64,000 bases of DNA, from contig OY992537.1 in NCBI GenBank assembly GCA_963921195.1, forward strand, positions 150,443,341 through 150,507,340. Direction: 5' to 3'. The notes below the pieces were generated by a model. The model was given only the letters and a program-made list of their open reading frames with translations. It was not told where the DNA came from and did not search any database. The position numbers were made by a program, and so were the translations under genes. Positions 23,042 to 35,434 of the stretch are shown here, piece by piece. Source of the DNA: Pegoplata infirma (taxonomy: Eukaryota > Arthropoda > Insecta > Diptera > Anthomyiidae). Within the stretch, counting starts at the first letter, position 1; the number at the start of each line of letters is the position of its first letter.

Positions 23042-23469
23042 TAGTAATGAAGCCAAGGAAATAAGCTTTCATTTGGAACCAGTCTTCTAGGAACGAAGTT
23101 ATTAAGGTTCAAAGTTAAGCGGGATTTTTTTATTGTGTATTATTTTTTTAATGTATGTTAATTTATTTTATTTTTATTTAATTGCAATACATACAATAAA
23201 TTCTTTATAATATTAACCAAAAAAAACTTCATTTTGCAAAGAGAGTGAGCCCCCCATAAAGTAGCGAATTTAGCACTGATTTTAACCGGTCATAAACCCC
23301 ACTCATATTATGGGGACTAAGTCCAAAACAATTTCGGTCATAATCCCTTTATTTTGCGGAGAGGGTGGGTTTAATGCATGGAGTTTGTAATCCCTAAGCC
23401 CGGCCGAAGGCCGGCTACGCAGAAAAACTTTTAAGACAAAAAAAAAATTTTCATATAAAAATCTTCCTA

Positions 23470-23942
23470 ACTTTGAAGCCGCATTCACAATGTTGGAGTA
23501 CTCCAATCTGTGGAAAATTTTATATCTTTCCCTTTTGCACTTTCATATTTTTAAATTTGACTATCCCTTTTCAATCCACTCCAGAGTCAAACATGTTCTA
23601 CTCTGGAGTTTCCAATCTGAGTTAACAGACCTATGTTAACCGTTAACAGGGGAAAAATACACCACTGAAATTGGCAATTCTAAAAATGTCATTAAGAAAA
23701 AAATAAAAAACAAAACAAATATGTAAAATTTTCATGATATTTGAAAAAAAAAAACATATAAAAACTTTAAATTTAAATTAATGAATAAAATACACAAAAT
23801 TTAAAGCAAAATTTTGTGAAATTATGAGACAGGTAAGTAAAATGACATATACAATGTGACAGAACTCCACTCTACATTTTGAACAGTTAACATTTCAATC
23901 TGTGATTGAGAGTAGATTGACTCCGACATTGTGAACGTAGCT
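23470..23942. mobile_element. MITE with GCATTCACAATG ends
   Basis: Inverted ends: AAGCCGCATTCACAATGTTGG near 23478 and the complement CCGACATTGTGAACGTAGCTT near 23920-23942. The interior has short GGAGTACTCC/CTACTCTGG-like words. The boundaries and target duplication are uncertain. Confidence 0.65.
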
Positions 23943-23975
23943 TGAACCTTAATAACTTTGTTCCTAGAAGAGCTA

Positions 23976-25237
23976 CACTGAGGGAAAAAAACATATTTAA
24001 ATCAAATATGTTCGAGTTTATTTTAAGTATGCTACATATTTTTGGAAAAAATTTTAATATTGTTTTTGATTGATTTTAACATAACATGTTTGTTTTAAAA
24101 TTGCATACAATTTTGATTTAAAATTTATCACTTTAAATTTAAAATGCTGTCATTAAAAGTCGTTAAAAATTTTAAAAATATCTTGTTCAAATATTTGTAT
24201 TAAAAACAATATTTTTCATGGTTATTTTAAAGTTGAACAATTTTAATTTTTGACATTTTGTTTTTTGACATTTCAAGTTTTTTTTTCAAGAAATATAATA
24301 AAGTTGGGCAATTTTATTTTAAGTAGAAACAATGTTAAAATATTGTTTTATTAAAAAAAGACGTCAATTTTTTCACTTCTCTAGATGTGACGAGTTTTAA
24401 GTGAAATTTATTAAATTAACTAATATAAAATTAAAAAAAAAATAAAAAACTAATGTGGAAAAGAAAATTATTAACAAAAAAAAACAAAAATAAAACTGAA
24501 AAAGTTAAAAAACAAGTGAAAAAAATATAAAAACAGAAAAATATAAAAAAAAGTGCTACAGAATGAGGAGAGGATGTATCTATATAATTGGCAGAAAATG
24601 AAGACTTCTTTAGTTTTTCATATATGGTATATAAGTATTAATCTAAATGTGGTTATTTTTTTTTTGTATTTAATTACATTTGTTGTATACAATTATAATT
24701 AGATGTAGTGCTACAATTAGGGAAGAAGTACATCCAAGGCTTTGGCTTTGATTTTTTTATGTATAGCGAAAACCAAAGCCATCAAGCAATATTTAAAGCC
24801 AAAGCCTTAGATGTAATTCTACCCTTAAATGTTCAATTAGAGTAGTGTTCATTTTTTTTTTGCTGTGTTATTAAAAAATGTTGTAAAAATAATTTGAAAA
24901 TAAAAAAAAAAACTAAAACAAAAATATGTATTGTTTTATTTTAAATTTCATGGTTTATGGGTAATTAAAAAGCTACAAAAGACATTTGTCCCATATTTAA
25001 ATTAATATTGGTCAACTTTAAATTAAAATTTTTTGCATATTTAAATTTGACATGGCCAATTTTAAAACAATATTGTTACATCTTAATTTTAAAATGTTGT
25101 CGACCAATCGTGGCATGTTAAAAACAACTAGAAACATATTTAAATTAAATAAAAACAAACTTTGTTCTATTTCGTCACTGTTTTATATTTAATTTAAAGT
25201 TGTTTCTGTTTGATTTTAACATTTTTTTTTCTTAGTG
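23976..25237. mobile_element. CAC-ended element (CACTGAGGGAAAA), TA target
   Basis: Ends CACTGAGGGAAAAAAAC/CACTAAGAAAAAAAATG, with TA at 23974-23975 and 25238-25239. The body is rich in TTTAAATT and AACAATATT words in both orientations. A ~60-bp motif pair on 'AAGCCAAAGCC/GGCTTTGGCT' near 24733-24812 makes an internal inverted repeat. No ORF. Confidence 0.8.
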
Positions 25238-25784
25238 TACGGGGTCGAGACTGGTTTCAAATTAAAGTTTATTTCCTTGGTTTTAATACTATGTAAAAAA
25301 ACTATGGTACTATATATGCGTTGTTTTTAGATATGTATACACATTTTAAAATTAAAATTTTTTTTTTTTTTTAGAAAAACTTGATTTGGCTCGCAACGGG
25401 TTAACCGATTTTAATGAAATTTGGAAAGTTTAATGGGTATTATAATTACCTTTCCAACGATACCCTATTTATTCCGATCGGACCATTACAAGCCGAGATA
25501 TAAGCGATTTCGCTTTAAACTTTATAGCGATATATCTCGCGAAATATTTTTCGCCGATCCTTGATTTTTTTTGTTGGATTCTCCTTAAAAATGGCTACTT
25601 AAAAAAAAAATAAATAAATTTGGAGCAATGCCAGCCAAATAGAGTTGTTCCCAAAGTACTTTTTTTTGTGTTTTTAGTACTTGCTAAGATGCTAAATGAT
25701 AACACCATTTAGTACCCAGCAAAAAAATACATACTAAAATGTTAATAAAAAGTAGTTCAACTGCTGCTAAAGGAGTTCTAAGAG

Positions 25785-25943
25785 AATAATCACAATTGGA
25801 GCGGGAAGCGTTTTTCCGCAACTGTTTACATACGTTTTATATGAAAACAAAATTCCGCCGCGTTTTTCCGCCAAACTAGATTCAATTCTATTTTTATGAG
25901 GACAATTGCGGAAAACCGCTTGCCGCTCCAATTGTGATTATTG
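25785..25943. mobile_element. Short foldback MITE
   Basis: ATAATCACAATTGGAGCGG near 25785 and the inverted copy CCGCTCCAATTGTGATTAT ending near 25942; stem of about 40 bp. The target duplication is not clear. Confidence 0.75.
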
Positions 25944-26245
25944 TCTAACTCTGCTGAGACACTAGTTAATTTAACATAGCGATGTTGCGCAAAATATGAA
26001 GTATTTTTAATACTGTTGTCGTACTTTAAGATTTTGTGTGTACAGTTTAATTACATCTTTAAGATCAGTATTTAAAAGCGATTTTGAACTAATTAAAAAG
26101 TGTCTTTGTAGAACCCATTAGTAGATTTAGATTTAGTAAGCGATGCTAACGATGCCAATGTTCTAATAACACTACTTAACATGGAAAATGCCACTGAGAC
26201 GCAACCTTATGCAATTGATTACAACTGCTGGTCAAAAATCCTGTC
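25944..26245. other. No recognised feature
   Basis: AT-rich, with scattered short words related to flanking repeats and no coding signal. Confidence 0.4.
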
Positions 26246-26252
26246 TCCAAAC

Positions 26253-26552
26253 CACAGACTAATACAGACTCGACATAAGTGACAGGTGTCAAAAAAGTAT
26301 TCTTGAACCATATGGTTAATTTTTTCAAATTATTCTACGAATTAGGTTAGAAAGAGAAAACTGATATAACGCGCCATAAGAAAAATGGATGCCAGATCGG
26401 TTTTTGTTGTTTCACTCACTCCTAAGTCGTAGAAAGTGTTGCCATGTCAGCGTAAAACGGACTAAAAACCGCTGTGTTTTCTCCTAAAATCGCTTAGTTT
26501 TTCCCCATTTTTTCTTATAAAACTCTACTGTCGAGTCTGTATTTAGTCTGTG
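26253..26552. mobile_element. hAT-like MITE (CACAGACTAATACAG ends)
   Basis: TIRs CACAGACTAATACAGACTCG and the complement at the right. The direct repeat TCCAAAC lies at 26246-26252 and 26553-26559 (7 bp, one short of the hAT norm). 300 bp, no ORF. Confidence 0.85.
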
Positions 26553-26559
26553 TCCAAAC

Positions 26560-28170
26560 TTTTCATCACATCAGGTTTTTGAAAAAATTTAGATTAAGGT
26601 TCAAAAAATCGCAGTTTTGGTCAACTTATAGCGGATGAACCCGATGTGCTAACGATTTAAAAAAAGGTCGACGCACTGTGGCGCCTTTTCCCTAAAAGCG
26701 TTGCAAAAATCCAAAAACTGACAGAAGAATTTGATAAAATGAATGATTACATCTGATTGAAAACTCCTCACTGATTAAGAATCCAAAAACATTTTTGAAA
26801 TCGGATGAAAATTATGAATTATAGAGCCACCCAAAGTTGGCAATTTTTCAGTCTGCCGAAAAAAGTTAAAACTTAAAAAAAATATATAATTTTTTAAATT
26901 GAATTTCAGGCAAACTATGCAACCGATCATTATTTTTTTGGTGTCGTTTGAAAGGTATATTAATTCAAATGAAACGATATAAAAAACAGATTATTTGGTC
27001 GAATACTTTGTTTTTATGCGCAGTTTTGCAAACATACCATATTTCGGCCTTTTTTGATATTTGATAGAATAGAACTAAAAAAGTGACGGTTTGTGACGGG
27101 ACCTATTAAACAGGGGATGTTTAGTATTTAATACTCTAACTTATTCCATAAAAATTGGGTGCCCGTACTTGCCCGTGTACATGAAAAAACAAAGAAACTG
27201 TAACAACTTTTACTACGAAAAGGAGATATTTTTAAAATATCCTAACAGATTTTGGGCAGTTTTGTGATCCACTGGATTTTTTTACCAAGCTTAGTAGATG
27301 TATTGGTCTTTAATTTATTATTTTGTTTTTTTTTTGGCTTTTTTATTTGCTTATAACGCCCCCTAGCGGAATTTTTTTTTATAAGTAATTACTTTGACGA
27401 GCTGTAACTCCTGAACGAATTAAGATATTTTTTTGAAGTTAAAATTTTTTATTTTTAATAAAACAAAGTTAAACATAAAAATTGCGAAAAACTTATGTTT
27501 CATCTCGGAATTTTTAAGAATTTTTTAAATAGACAAAGGTTTGTGTACAAAGAAAGAAACAAACGTTATCTAACAAGATTTTTAATAAGTTTTTAATTGA
27601 GAAAGTCTTACATTTTTTAACCCTAATGAATGACCTGTTAAAATTGAACCTATATCTCATTACAAAAAAATAAAATTAGTGTTTTGAATTCTCATTGAGT
27701 TTATAGTTCTTTTTTTATATATTTGAAAGTTTCTAATCATCTTTTTAAAATTTGCCTAGTCTTTAAGACATAAATATACTTGGTTAGTTTAAAAGGTGAA
27801 ACTTTTTTAAAATATATAAGTTTTAAGTAAACTTTTACTTGCCACAATTAAAAAATTATTTAAAAAAAAAAACAAAAAAAAAAATTCAAGTAAAATTTTA
27901 GTTTTATAAATTGAAAATTTACTCAAATTTGTTGGTAAACATTTATTAAATTTTAAATATCAAATGGTTTTCTGGTGCAAAATTTACTCAATACCGTTAA
28001 AAATTTCCTAATTTTTTTATTATTTTTCTCTGTAATATAAGAGTGGTATTTTTTCGAGACTTTTAATATGTATTCACGAGAATACTAGCGTGCGGACTGA
28101 CCTAATTTGACGCACAAGAAGTTATATTTTAAATAATTTTTAGATTTAGAAATATCATTACTTTAAAAGA
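26560..28170. other. Unassigned AT-rich stretch
   Basis: I see no gene here. Phrases such as ATCACATCAGGTTTTTGA and AAAAATCGCAGTTTT resemble 32690-32760, so part of it may be an old member of the repeat seen there. Otherwise it is unrecognised. Confidence 0.4.
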
Positions 28171-28178
28171 TAGGCTTT

Positions 28179-29150
28179 TTGCAACAAAATAGGTCAAAAG
28201 GTGTCACTGGTCACAGTGCCGAAGCGGGCAATGTGGATGCGCTTTTCTTGAAGCTAAAGGAGATAAAATTCAAGTGCGTTTTAAACATTAAAAAAAATGC
28301 CTTGAATACTTCAAAACTTGTGATTTTTGCAACGAAAAAAAGTCAAAACGAGGCACTGTGCTGCAGTGGGCCAATGGCCATGTGGGCTTCTTATTTTTAA
28401 GAATATAATATCTTATTTTTAAGAATATAATATAATATTGATAATATCTTTTAGTGTCCGACCGAATACACCTTTTTTGGCCGAAGCCGAATATTCGGCC
28501 AAATTTTTACTATTCGGCCAAACCGAAGCCGAATATTAAAAAAAAAAAATATTTATGTAGTAAAAACAAGAAAAAAAAATAAAACTCGACTCGGCGGGAT
28601 ACTCAAATGCATGAATGTTGTCTAGGATGATTTTATTTTAAGCAAAATTTTTTTTTTTGACACTTTTGTAGAAAAATATATTTTAGAGTGTAAATTCAAA
28701 AAATTTTTCAACCGAAAATTTTTTTTGAATGTAAAAAATGTTTTTAGTTGCAAAAACACTTAGTAAAATGTTTTTGTGATTCAAAGTTAGTTTAGTGTGT
28801 TTTTCAACACGTGAGCACAAATATACAATTATTCGGTATTCGGCCTATTCGGCCAAAATTGTGGCCGAAGCCGAATAGTGGCCGAATAGTGCTTTTTGGC
28901 CGAAGCCGAATATTAGGTCGGACACTAATATCTTTATTACTTTAAAATTTATAAAGCTTACAACGAAAAAAGTCAAAATACGACACTGTGCACAGTGCCG
29001 CGGCTGGCCTGTTACCTTGCGGCTCATATATTTTGAAGCTAGGGGAGTCTTCTTTCGAATGCTCTTTAAATTTTTAAAATATCTTCATTAGTTTAAAAGT
29101 TATGATTTTTGCAACGAAAAAAGTCAAAAGGCGCCACTGTGCGACGGTAA
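28179..29150. repeat. Diverged ~130-150-bp tandem units split by a hAT
   Basis: The phrase GCAACGAAAAAAGTCAAAA(N)GSCACTGTGC recurs near 28185, 28330, 28960 and 29113. Each is followed by a G/C-rich stretch (GGCC..., GCGGC...) and AAGCTA(A/G)GGGAG. The array is interrupted by 28452-28927. The ORF spanning 28179-28400 is likely incidental. Confidence 0.7.
28452..28927. mobile_element. hAT-type MITE (TAGTGTCCGACC ends)
   Basis: Perfect TIRs TAGTGTCCGACC and the 8-bp duplication ATATCTTT (28444-28451 and 28928-28935). Both ends are stacked with GGCCGAAGCCGAATA/TATTCGGCC words. 476 bp. Confidence 0.95.
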
Positions 29151-29247
29151 AGCTTATACGGCGTTCACACTTGCTGTTTTGAAGTGTTTAAGAGTGAGAT
29201 GTTTAAAAAAGTCTTTGTTCTGTATCCATTACGTTTTTATTCTGTTA

Positions 29248-30241
29248 CACCGAACCAAATCTCGTAGGTAAAATCAACAAAAAATTTTCGTAGATCTTTA
29301 ACAAAATTTTGTCAATTTTTTTTTTAAGATTCAACAAATTTTATTCAAATCAACGAAATTTCGTCAAGTTTACATCCTCTGAGGAAGTTAAATTGACAAA
29401 ATTTCGTCAAATTGACTAATATTATTAGTTTGGACGCCATTATTTTTTTCAATGTTCAGCGTCACGAGAAAATGTATTTTCTGCGAAAATTAATTTATTT
29501 TTTCATGCAATTTTGCTTAATTGCCTAAAGTTAATAGTTTTTATGTCATTTTTTGGAATTGTAAAAACGTCTTCAAATTCTGCAAACTTCAAACATGTAA
29601 GTATACTATATTTAATAATTAAAATAACAAACTGCTAATTTTTATTAATTTGTTATAGGTATTCTACATATTATATTGATAGTGACTTCTCCTGATGTAC
29701 TTCAAAATTAAATAAGTTAATGTCTGGAATTTGAATTAATACATTCGAAATATGTGCACACGCCAGCATTTTCGTCGTCCTTCGATTTAATAAATTCATT
29801 CGTTTCCCTTTGTGTAAGTTTATATTTAAATTATTATTAATGATTTTTTTTAATTATTAATTTTTTTGTTAATAATAGTAAACATTTTTTAAAATATTAA
29901 CTTTAATTTAATAAAAAAAATAATTACAAAAATTGTATTTATGGATATTTTATTTTTTTTAAGGGTAGAAAAAGTTAGGAAAATGGATAAAATATTATAA
30001 AATTAACGAAAATCATTTTGTTAAATTGATGATATTTATTCAAATTGAATAAAATATTTTATTCAAATTAACGAAAATAATTCTGTTAATTTGACGAAAT
30101 TTCGTCAAACTAATGTCAAATAAAAAAAATCAACGAATTTTATTCAATTCAACACCTCGGTTTTGTTAGCTGTATAATGATTGTTCTTTCGTCAAATCAA
30201 CATGCTTTTTCGTCAATATTACTGCCATATTTGGTTCGGTG
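29248..30241. mobile_element. CAC-ended element (CACCGAACCAAAT), TA target
   Basis: TIRs CACCGAACCAAATCTC/CACCGAACCAAATATGG with TA at 29246-29247 and 30242-30243. The flanks of the body repeat GAAATTTCGTCAA and CAAATTGAC in both orientations. The middle has a non-repetitive cassette (about 29430-29820) with an intron-like GTAAGTATAC...TTGTTATAG near 29598-29658. It sits inside an older pair of inverted ends (GGCGTTCACACT near 29160; AGTGTGAACTCC near 30280). Confidence 0.85.
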
Positions 30242-30308
30242 TACTGGTGTTTTGTTAAACAACTTGTTTAAAGTCGGTAGTGTGAACTCCATATTAAACA
30301 TTACTCTA

Positions 30309-31108
30309 CACTCAAAATAATAACTCTGTTAAATTACAGAAAAACTCCGCTAATTTAACAGAGTACACCATACTTTTTCAGCTAACAACATTTCTTGGTA
30401 ATTTTACTAAAAAACTCTGTAAAATGATTTTGACAGAAAATAACTGTTAATTAACAGAGTTTATAGTAAAATATTGGTTACATATGAAAGCTTTTTTACA
30501 GAGAAAACTCTGTAATTTTACTTTAAAACTCTGTAAAATGATTTGGACAAAAAAAACTGTTAATTTACAGAGTTTCTAGTAAAATATTGGATAAATAAAC
30601 CACCATTTAGCAAAGAAAACTATGTAAATTTACATATATTTGTAAAATGCATTTGATGCAAAAAAAATTACAGAAAAAACTCTGTAAATTTACAGAGTTT
30701 AGTTAAATACATTCTATTTTGTAAAATTTTTATAAGATTTCTGAAAAAAAATTTTGATTTACTTTTTTTGCTACTTTTTCAAATTTTTCTCAAAAATAAA
30801 ATATACAGATAAAATTTTGATGTTTGGTAACAAAAACTACTCAAAACAGAAACTTTTTTGGTTATAAAAAAATACGAAGTATTTTGCTTAGATCTGTATT
30901 TTAGCAGAAAACTCTGTTAATTATCTGTAAAATTAAGATTACAAAGTAAAAAGTAATATAACAGAGGAAACTTTGTTTTTTTTTGTCACAACAAAATACA
31001 AAGTATTTTTTTTAAATCTGTATTTTGACAGAAAACTCTGTCAAATATCTGTTGAATTGAGATTACAGTCATTTTACGGAGTATTTTACAGAGTTATTAT
31101 TTTGAGTG
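30309..31108. mobile_element. CACTCAAAATAAT MITE, copy 3 (800 bp)
   Basis: Same ends and same 800-bp length as 22242-23041, and very similar throughout by eye. The left flank is TA; the right flank reads AT, so one side has changed. No ORF. Confidence 0.92.
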
Positions 31109-31131
31109 ATATAATTTGACATTATTAGCTA

Positions 31132-31892
31132 CACTCATAGAAATATCTTAGTAGAAAAATTAGTAAACCCATTGTAGATCAAGTTTTACAGAATTAAACA
31201 AAAATCAATGTTGATATTACAAAATTTAATAGTTGAAAAATACATAGTTGGAAAAAATTGTATAAAATGTAAGTACATTTTATGTACAACACTGTTTTTG
31301 CTGATCGCCATTTGTAAATTTTTGTTGTCTTGTAAAGAAGGGATGTTTCTCAAAAAAAATCTTTTTTATTAGAAAATATTTGGTGAGTAATTAAATATAT
31401 TTGTTATTTAATTCATTAATAAAGCAATTTTTTATTTTTTTTTAAGCAATTTGTGATTTGGAATCTTTCTAAAAACTCTAGAAGCTAATCACGTAAAATG
31501 ATTGCCGATAGCAAAACAACAGCGAAATACATCACAGTCCAAGGAAACAAAAAATATCATCTAAAAACAAAATAAGTTTATGTGAAAATAATGAGTTAAC
31601 GAAAACCACGAAAAAATATTGTGAAAATATCCAATTAAATAAAATAACATTTACAACACAAATAAGAATTTCATTTTAATAAATAAAATTGCATGAATAT
31701 ACGAAACAAAACGAGTATGATTAACAAAAATACGAATAGAACCAACAAAAATACGAGTTAATCAGCTTTTACAAAAACTGACAACAATTAATGTTGAAAT
31801 CAACATAAATATTTGTAGGGTCAAAATCAACAATGATTTCTGTTGAATTTACTACAATTTTCTTTGGGAATACAATGATTTTTGGTTGAGTG
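31132..31892. mobile_element. CAC-ended element (CACTCATAG), TA target
   Basis: Ends CACTCATAGAAA and TTTTGGTTGAGTG with TA at 31130-31131 and 31893-31894. The interior has a cassette with TTTG|GTGAGTAATT at about 31383 and TTTTTTTAAG|CAATTTG near 31446, an intron-like arrangement of about 65 bp. Outer parts repeat TTGATATTACAAAAT and AACAAAAATACGA-like words. Confidence 0.75.
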
Positions 31893-32138
31893 TAGATAAT
31901 GGTCTCTATCAGTGCATTTTTTTATATTTTCCCGCTTATTTGTTACAAAGATATATTCGATTAAAAAGTGAAAAACTCGATTCTTTATTGATGCGATTCG
32001 CAGTGTACTATGAGATGAGTAACTTTTTTAAAGCAATAAATTAAAAATACTCTATTATGACAATATCATTAATAGAAACATGTTTGGGCCTCGAGCTAGA
32101 ATAATACTCTAATCGAATATCCTTATATATATATATAT

Positions 32139-34314
32139 TAGAGTTCGTTTTGTGACTATGTCATTTCATCTGTTTATCGGATATCATCATTTTTTTAAAG
32201 GATTTAGGGGAGCTAAAAAGAATGCCGGTATTTTTTTGGAAAAATGTTCACTCCTTGGGGTAGTTTAAAGCATCTGAAAACGCGATTTTGAGCTGATTTT
32301 TCTGCAGAGAAAAAACGGCTGAATATATTGCAAATCTGATTTCACCAGTCGATTCTACAGCAAAAATTAATAAAATATAAGTTTTTAGAACTCTTAAAAA
32401 AAGTTCCAATAACCCTCAGCAGGGGGCGGAAAAATCGATTTTTAAAAAAAAAAAATTTAAATTATTTTTTTAATCATGCACGATGAAGAGGCAGTTTTTG
32501 CTAAGAAAATTGGTACAAAAAGCACCTTTCTATCACAACCCATTAAAAAGTTATAAGGCTTCAAAGTTTTTTTTCTAGTGGCAAAATTATAAAAAACTGA
32601 CCGAAATTTGAAAAATTTTTGGATGGGTCAGCGGTCTGGACACTCGTTTTCGATTTTCCTCTCAATGCCGATTTCAAATCTGGTTTCCAAAATGTTCCGT
32701 AACGTCAGGTTTTTGAGATAATTGAGGTCAAAGTTCACAAAAAACGCATTTTTGTGCATTATTGAGAGCATTTTTTTGTGATGTTTTTGGAAGATATTCT
32801 GGGATCATAAAATCTGTTTTCGATTAACATTTCGATGCTGATTCTAAATCTAGATTTCAAATTTTTCTATCACGTCATGTTTTCAAGAAAATTGAGATCA
32901 AAGTTCTCAAAAAACGTGTTTTTGTCCATTTTTAAGAGCTTACACAGTAAAAAGTTTTGGGTTATATTTAAAACCTAGCGGAGCACATTTTAAACTACTT
33001 TGGAATTAAACTCAAAGTTAAATCCGAAATGGGTTATATGCTAAACCACATAGGGTTTAAAAATTTGATTATCTTTATGTCATTTTTTTTAGTTTTATTT
33101 TGATGCCAAAAAATAATTAAATTTCTCTCTCGAAAAACTTATAAAAAAATAAACGTCAAACGTCATCAAAAAATTGTATTTCATCAGTTTAAGATAAACA
33201 CTTAACAAGGAATTGAAAACAGCTGTCATATTGAGTGAACAAAAAATACTTATTCATTCAATGAAAGTGAGAAAATAGGTTAGCAATGTACACAAAAGTA
33301 AAATCTTTATATTATCAAAATTTGTGATCCAGAAAGTGAAGATTTTACTCCGACCGAAATATAAATATCAAGTAAGTATTGACTACAAACGTTTATCAAT
33401 CATTTTAATTGATTTTTGGTTAACTTTACTTTTAGGCCAGCTGAATCTTGAAGAAGAAGGCAGAGAGATGGAATTTTTAGATCACGACGGTGCCTACCCC
33501 CAGGAATAATTTCTTAATATAGAAGCAGTAGCAGTTTATTTTATGCAGAGTTGTGCTGAGTTTGGGTGACAAATCAACAGTCCTCTGGATGTTAAGTTTA
33601 TTCATGTATTTGGTCTGTATTTGTATTCAATACACAAAAATATTAAAAAACATAACCTTACATTTGTTTTATTTATTTTTGGAGAAATTTAAGTCCTGCC
33701 TTGTTCAAATAAACACCTGTTTAGGTGTAAAATTATTTCCATATTTTGGTTTTATTATAACACCCAAAAATAAATTCAAAATCCATTCTCTCACTCTCTT
33801 TTTATCTCTTTAAAAGTAAACTTTTTATGGAATAAATTAAATTATTTTTGGCATTGTTATATATACACACCAGCTAGGAATTAAAATTAACCCAAAACTT
33901 TTTACTGTGTATAACTTCTTAACGGGTTATGATAGAACGGAAATTTTGGTACCATTTTGTTAAGCTAAAAATACCCTTTAACCGTGCATATTTAAAAAAT
34001 TAATTAAAAAAAAAAGTGGAAAAACCTTATATTTCCGCCCTCTGTGGTGGGTTTTTGGAACTTTTTTTAAGAGTTCAAAAAACGACCATAGTATTATTTT
34101 TTGCTGTAGAATCGATTGGTGTAATCAGATGTGCGATATATTCAGCCGTTTTTGCTCTGCAGAAAAATCAGCCTAAAATCCGCGATTTCAGATGCGTTGA
34201 ACCACCCCAAGGAGCAAAAATTTTCCCAAAAAAATACCGGCATTCGTTTTAGCTAACCTAAATCCTTAAAAAAAATGATGATATCCGCATATCAAATTTT
34301 CAAAATTAACTCTA
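32139..34314. mobile_element. Foldback hAT-like element in (AT)n
   Basis: Ends TAGAGTTCGTTTTG and TAGAGTTAATTTTG, inverted, flanked by ATATATAT (32131-32138 and 34315-34322). Arms of ~400 bp (32139-32560; 33905-34314) share GGATATCATCATTTTTTTAA, AAATACCGGCAT and GATTTTGAGCTGATTTTTC-like words. The centre was entered by 32943-33909. TAGAG ends plus an 8-bp duplication fit hAT, but (AT)n makes the duplication ambiguous. Confidence 0.75.
32943..33909. mobile_element. CAC-ended element (CACAGTAAAAAG), TA target, with cassette
   Basis: TIRs CACAGTAAAAAGTTTTGGGT in perfect inversion, with TA at 32941-32942 and 33910-33911. Inside, about 33240-33560 is unlike the AT-rich ends. It holds CAA|GTAAGTATTG (from 33371) and TTTACTTTTAG|GCCAG (to ~33436), a likely short intron, followed by an open stretch reading LNLEEEGREMEFLDHDG and a stop. 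This looks like a captured or residual gene fragment; the flanking frame upstream has a stop. Confidence 0.82.
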
Positions 34315-34324
34315 ATATATATAT

Positions 34325-35434
34325 TAGAGTGTCCCTTATTTTGGAAATGTTGGAAATCTTGAGACGGTACCCGCTCATTTTTTTCCTTTTGACTTAAAAA
34401 TAACTCAGGAAAAATTTTACGCCCCTAGGACCACGCCTTCCCTACGCGACGGGGCCTTAAAGAGCGGGGCCTAAAAAATCATTTTTCCATACAAACCAAA
34501 AAAATTTTTTTTTTATTTTTAATTTTTTTGTTATTAATTATTATATTACTTGGTTTGCTTATTCACGACAAAAAATTTGATTTTGGAGGGATAAGTCTTT
34601 CAGCGCTAAAAAATTTTTCGCAAAAAAAAAATTTGGGCGGCCGGGGTCCTACAGTAAAAAATTTTTAAAAAATATTTTTTTTTAGTTTTGACCAGCAACG
34701 GTTTTAGTTGCTATGTTGCTTTAAATGATATATATTCCAAAAAAAAAATTATTCATATCTGTGACATCTTTATCTTTTTCGAAAAAAAAAATTTTGAGCC
34801 GTAGGAATCCTACGGTAAAAAATTTTTAAAAAATATTTTTTTTTAGTTTTGAAAAGCAATGGTTTTAGTTTTTATGTTGTTTTTAATGATATATATTCCA
34901 AAAAAAATATTATTCATATTTGTGACATTTTTATCGTGTATCGAAAAAAATCATCAATGCATTTTTTACCCTTTTTTAGAACACGATTAAGATGTCACAG
35001 ATACAAAAAATATTTTTTTATGAATATATATCATTTAAAGCAACATAGCAGCTAAAACCGTTGCTGGTCAAAACTAAAAAAAAATATTTTTTAAAAATTT
35101 TTTACTGTAGGACCCCGGCGGCTCAAAATTTTTTTTTGCGAAAAATTTTTTAGCGCTGAAAGACTTATCCCACCAAAATCAAATTTTTTGTTGTGAATAA
35201 GCAAACCAAGTAATATAATAAATAATAACAAAAAAATTAAAAATCAAAAAAAAAATTTTTTGGTTTGTATGGAAAAATGATTTTTTAGGCCCCGCTCTTT
35301 AAGGGCCCGTCGCGTAGGGAAGGCGTGGTCCTAGGGGCGTAAAATTTTTCCTGAGTTATTTTTAAGTCAAAAGGAAAAAAATGAGCGGGTACCGTCTCAA
35401 GATTTCCAACATTTCCAAAATAAGGGACACTCTA
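34325..35434. mobile_element. 1.1-kb near-perfect foldback element in (AT)n
   Basis: TAGAGTGTCCCTTATTTTGG at the left and its exact complement at the right, flanked by ATATATAT (34317-34324 and 35435-35442). The halves meet near 34880-34960, so each arm is ~530 bp. Sub-blocks such as GGACCACGCCTTCCCTACGC and TTTAGTTGCTATGTTGC are mirrored. It abuts 32139-34314 across a 10-bp AT tract. Confidence 0.93.

Larger units (their letters stand above)
21071..25586. mobile_element. Large inverted-repeat element holding several insertions
   Basis: The left arm (21071-21343, 22215-22241, 23042-23105) is the inverted copy of the right arm (23943-23975, 25238-25586). Arm words include TCAAGGATCGGCGA, TCGCTTATATCTC, GGTTAACCCGTT and TACCATAGTTTTTTTACATA. 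The left arm received a hAT MITE and a CACTC MITE, the right arm a CACTG element, and the centre an ATTCACAATG MITE. Each arm is the empty site for the other. I did not find a clear duplication at the outer ends. Confidence 0.8.

Noticed and set aside
28179..28400. ORF reading RSKGVTGHSAEAGNVDALFLKL as a host gene
   Set aside because: It coincides with the tandem unit that recurs at 28960 and 29113, where the frame is not kept.
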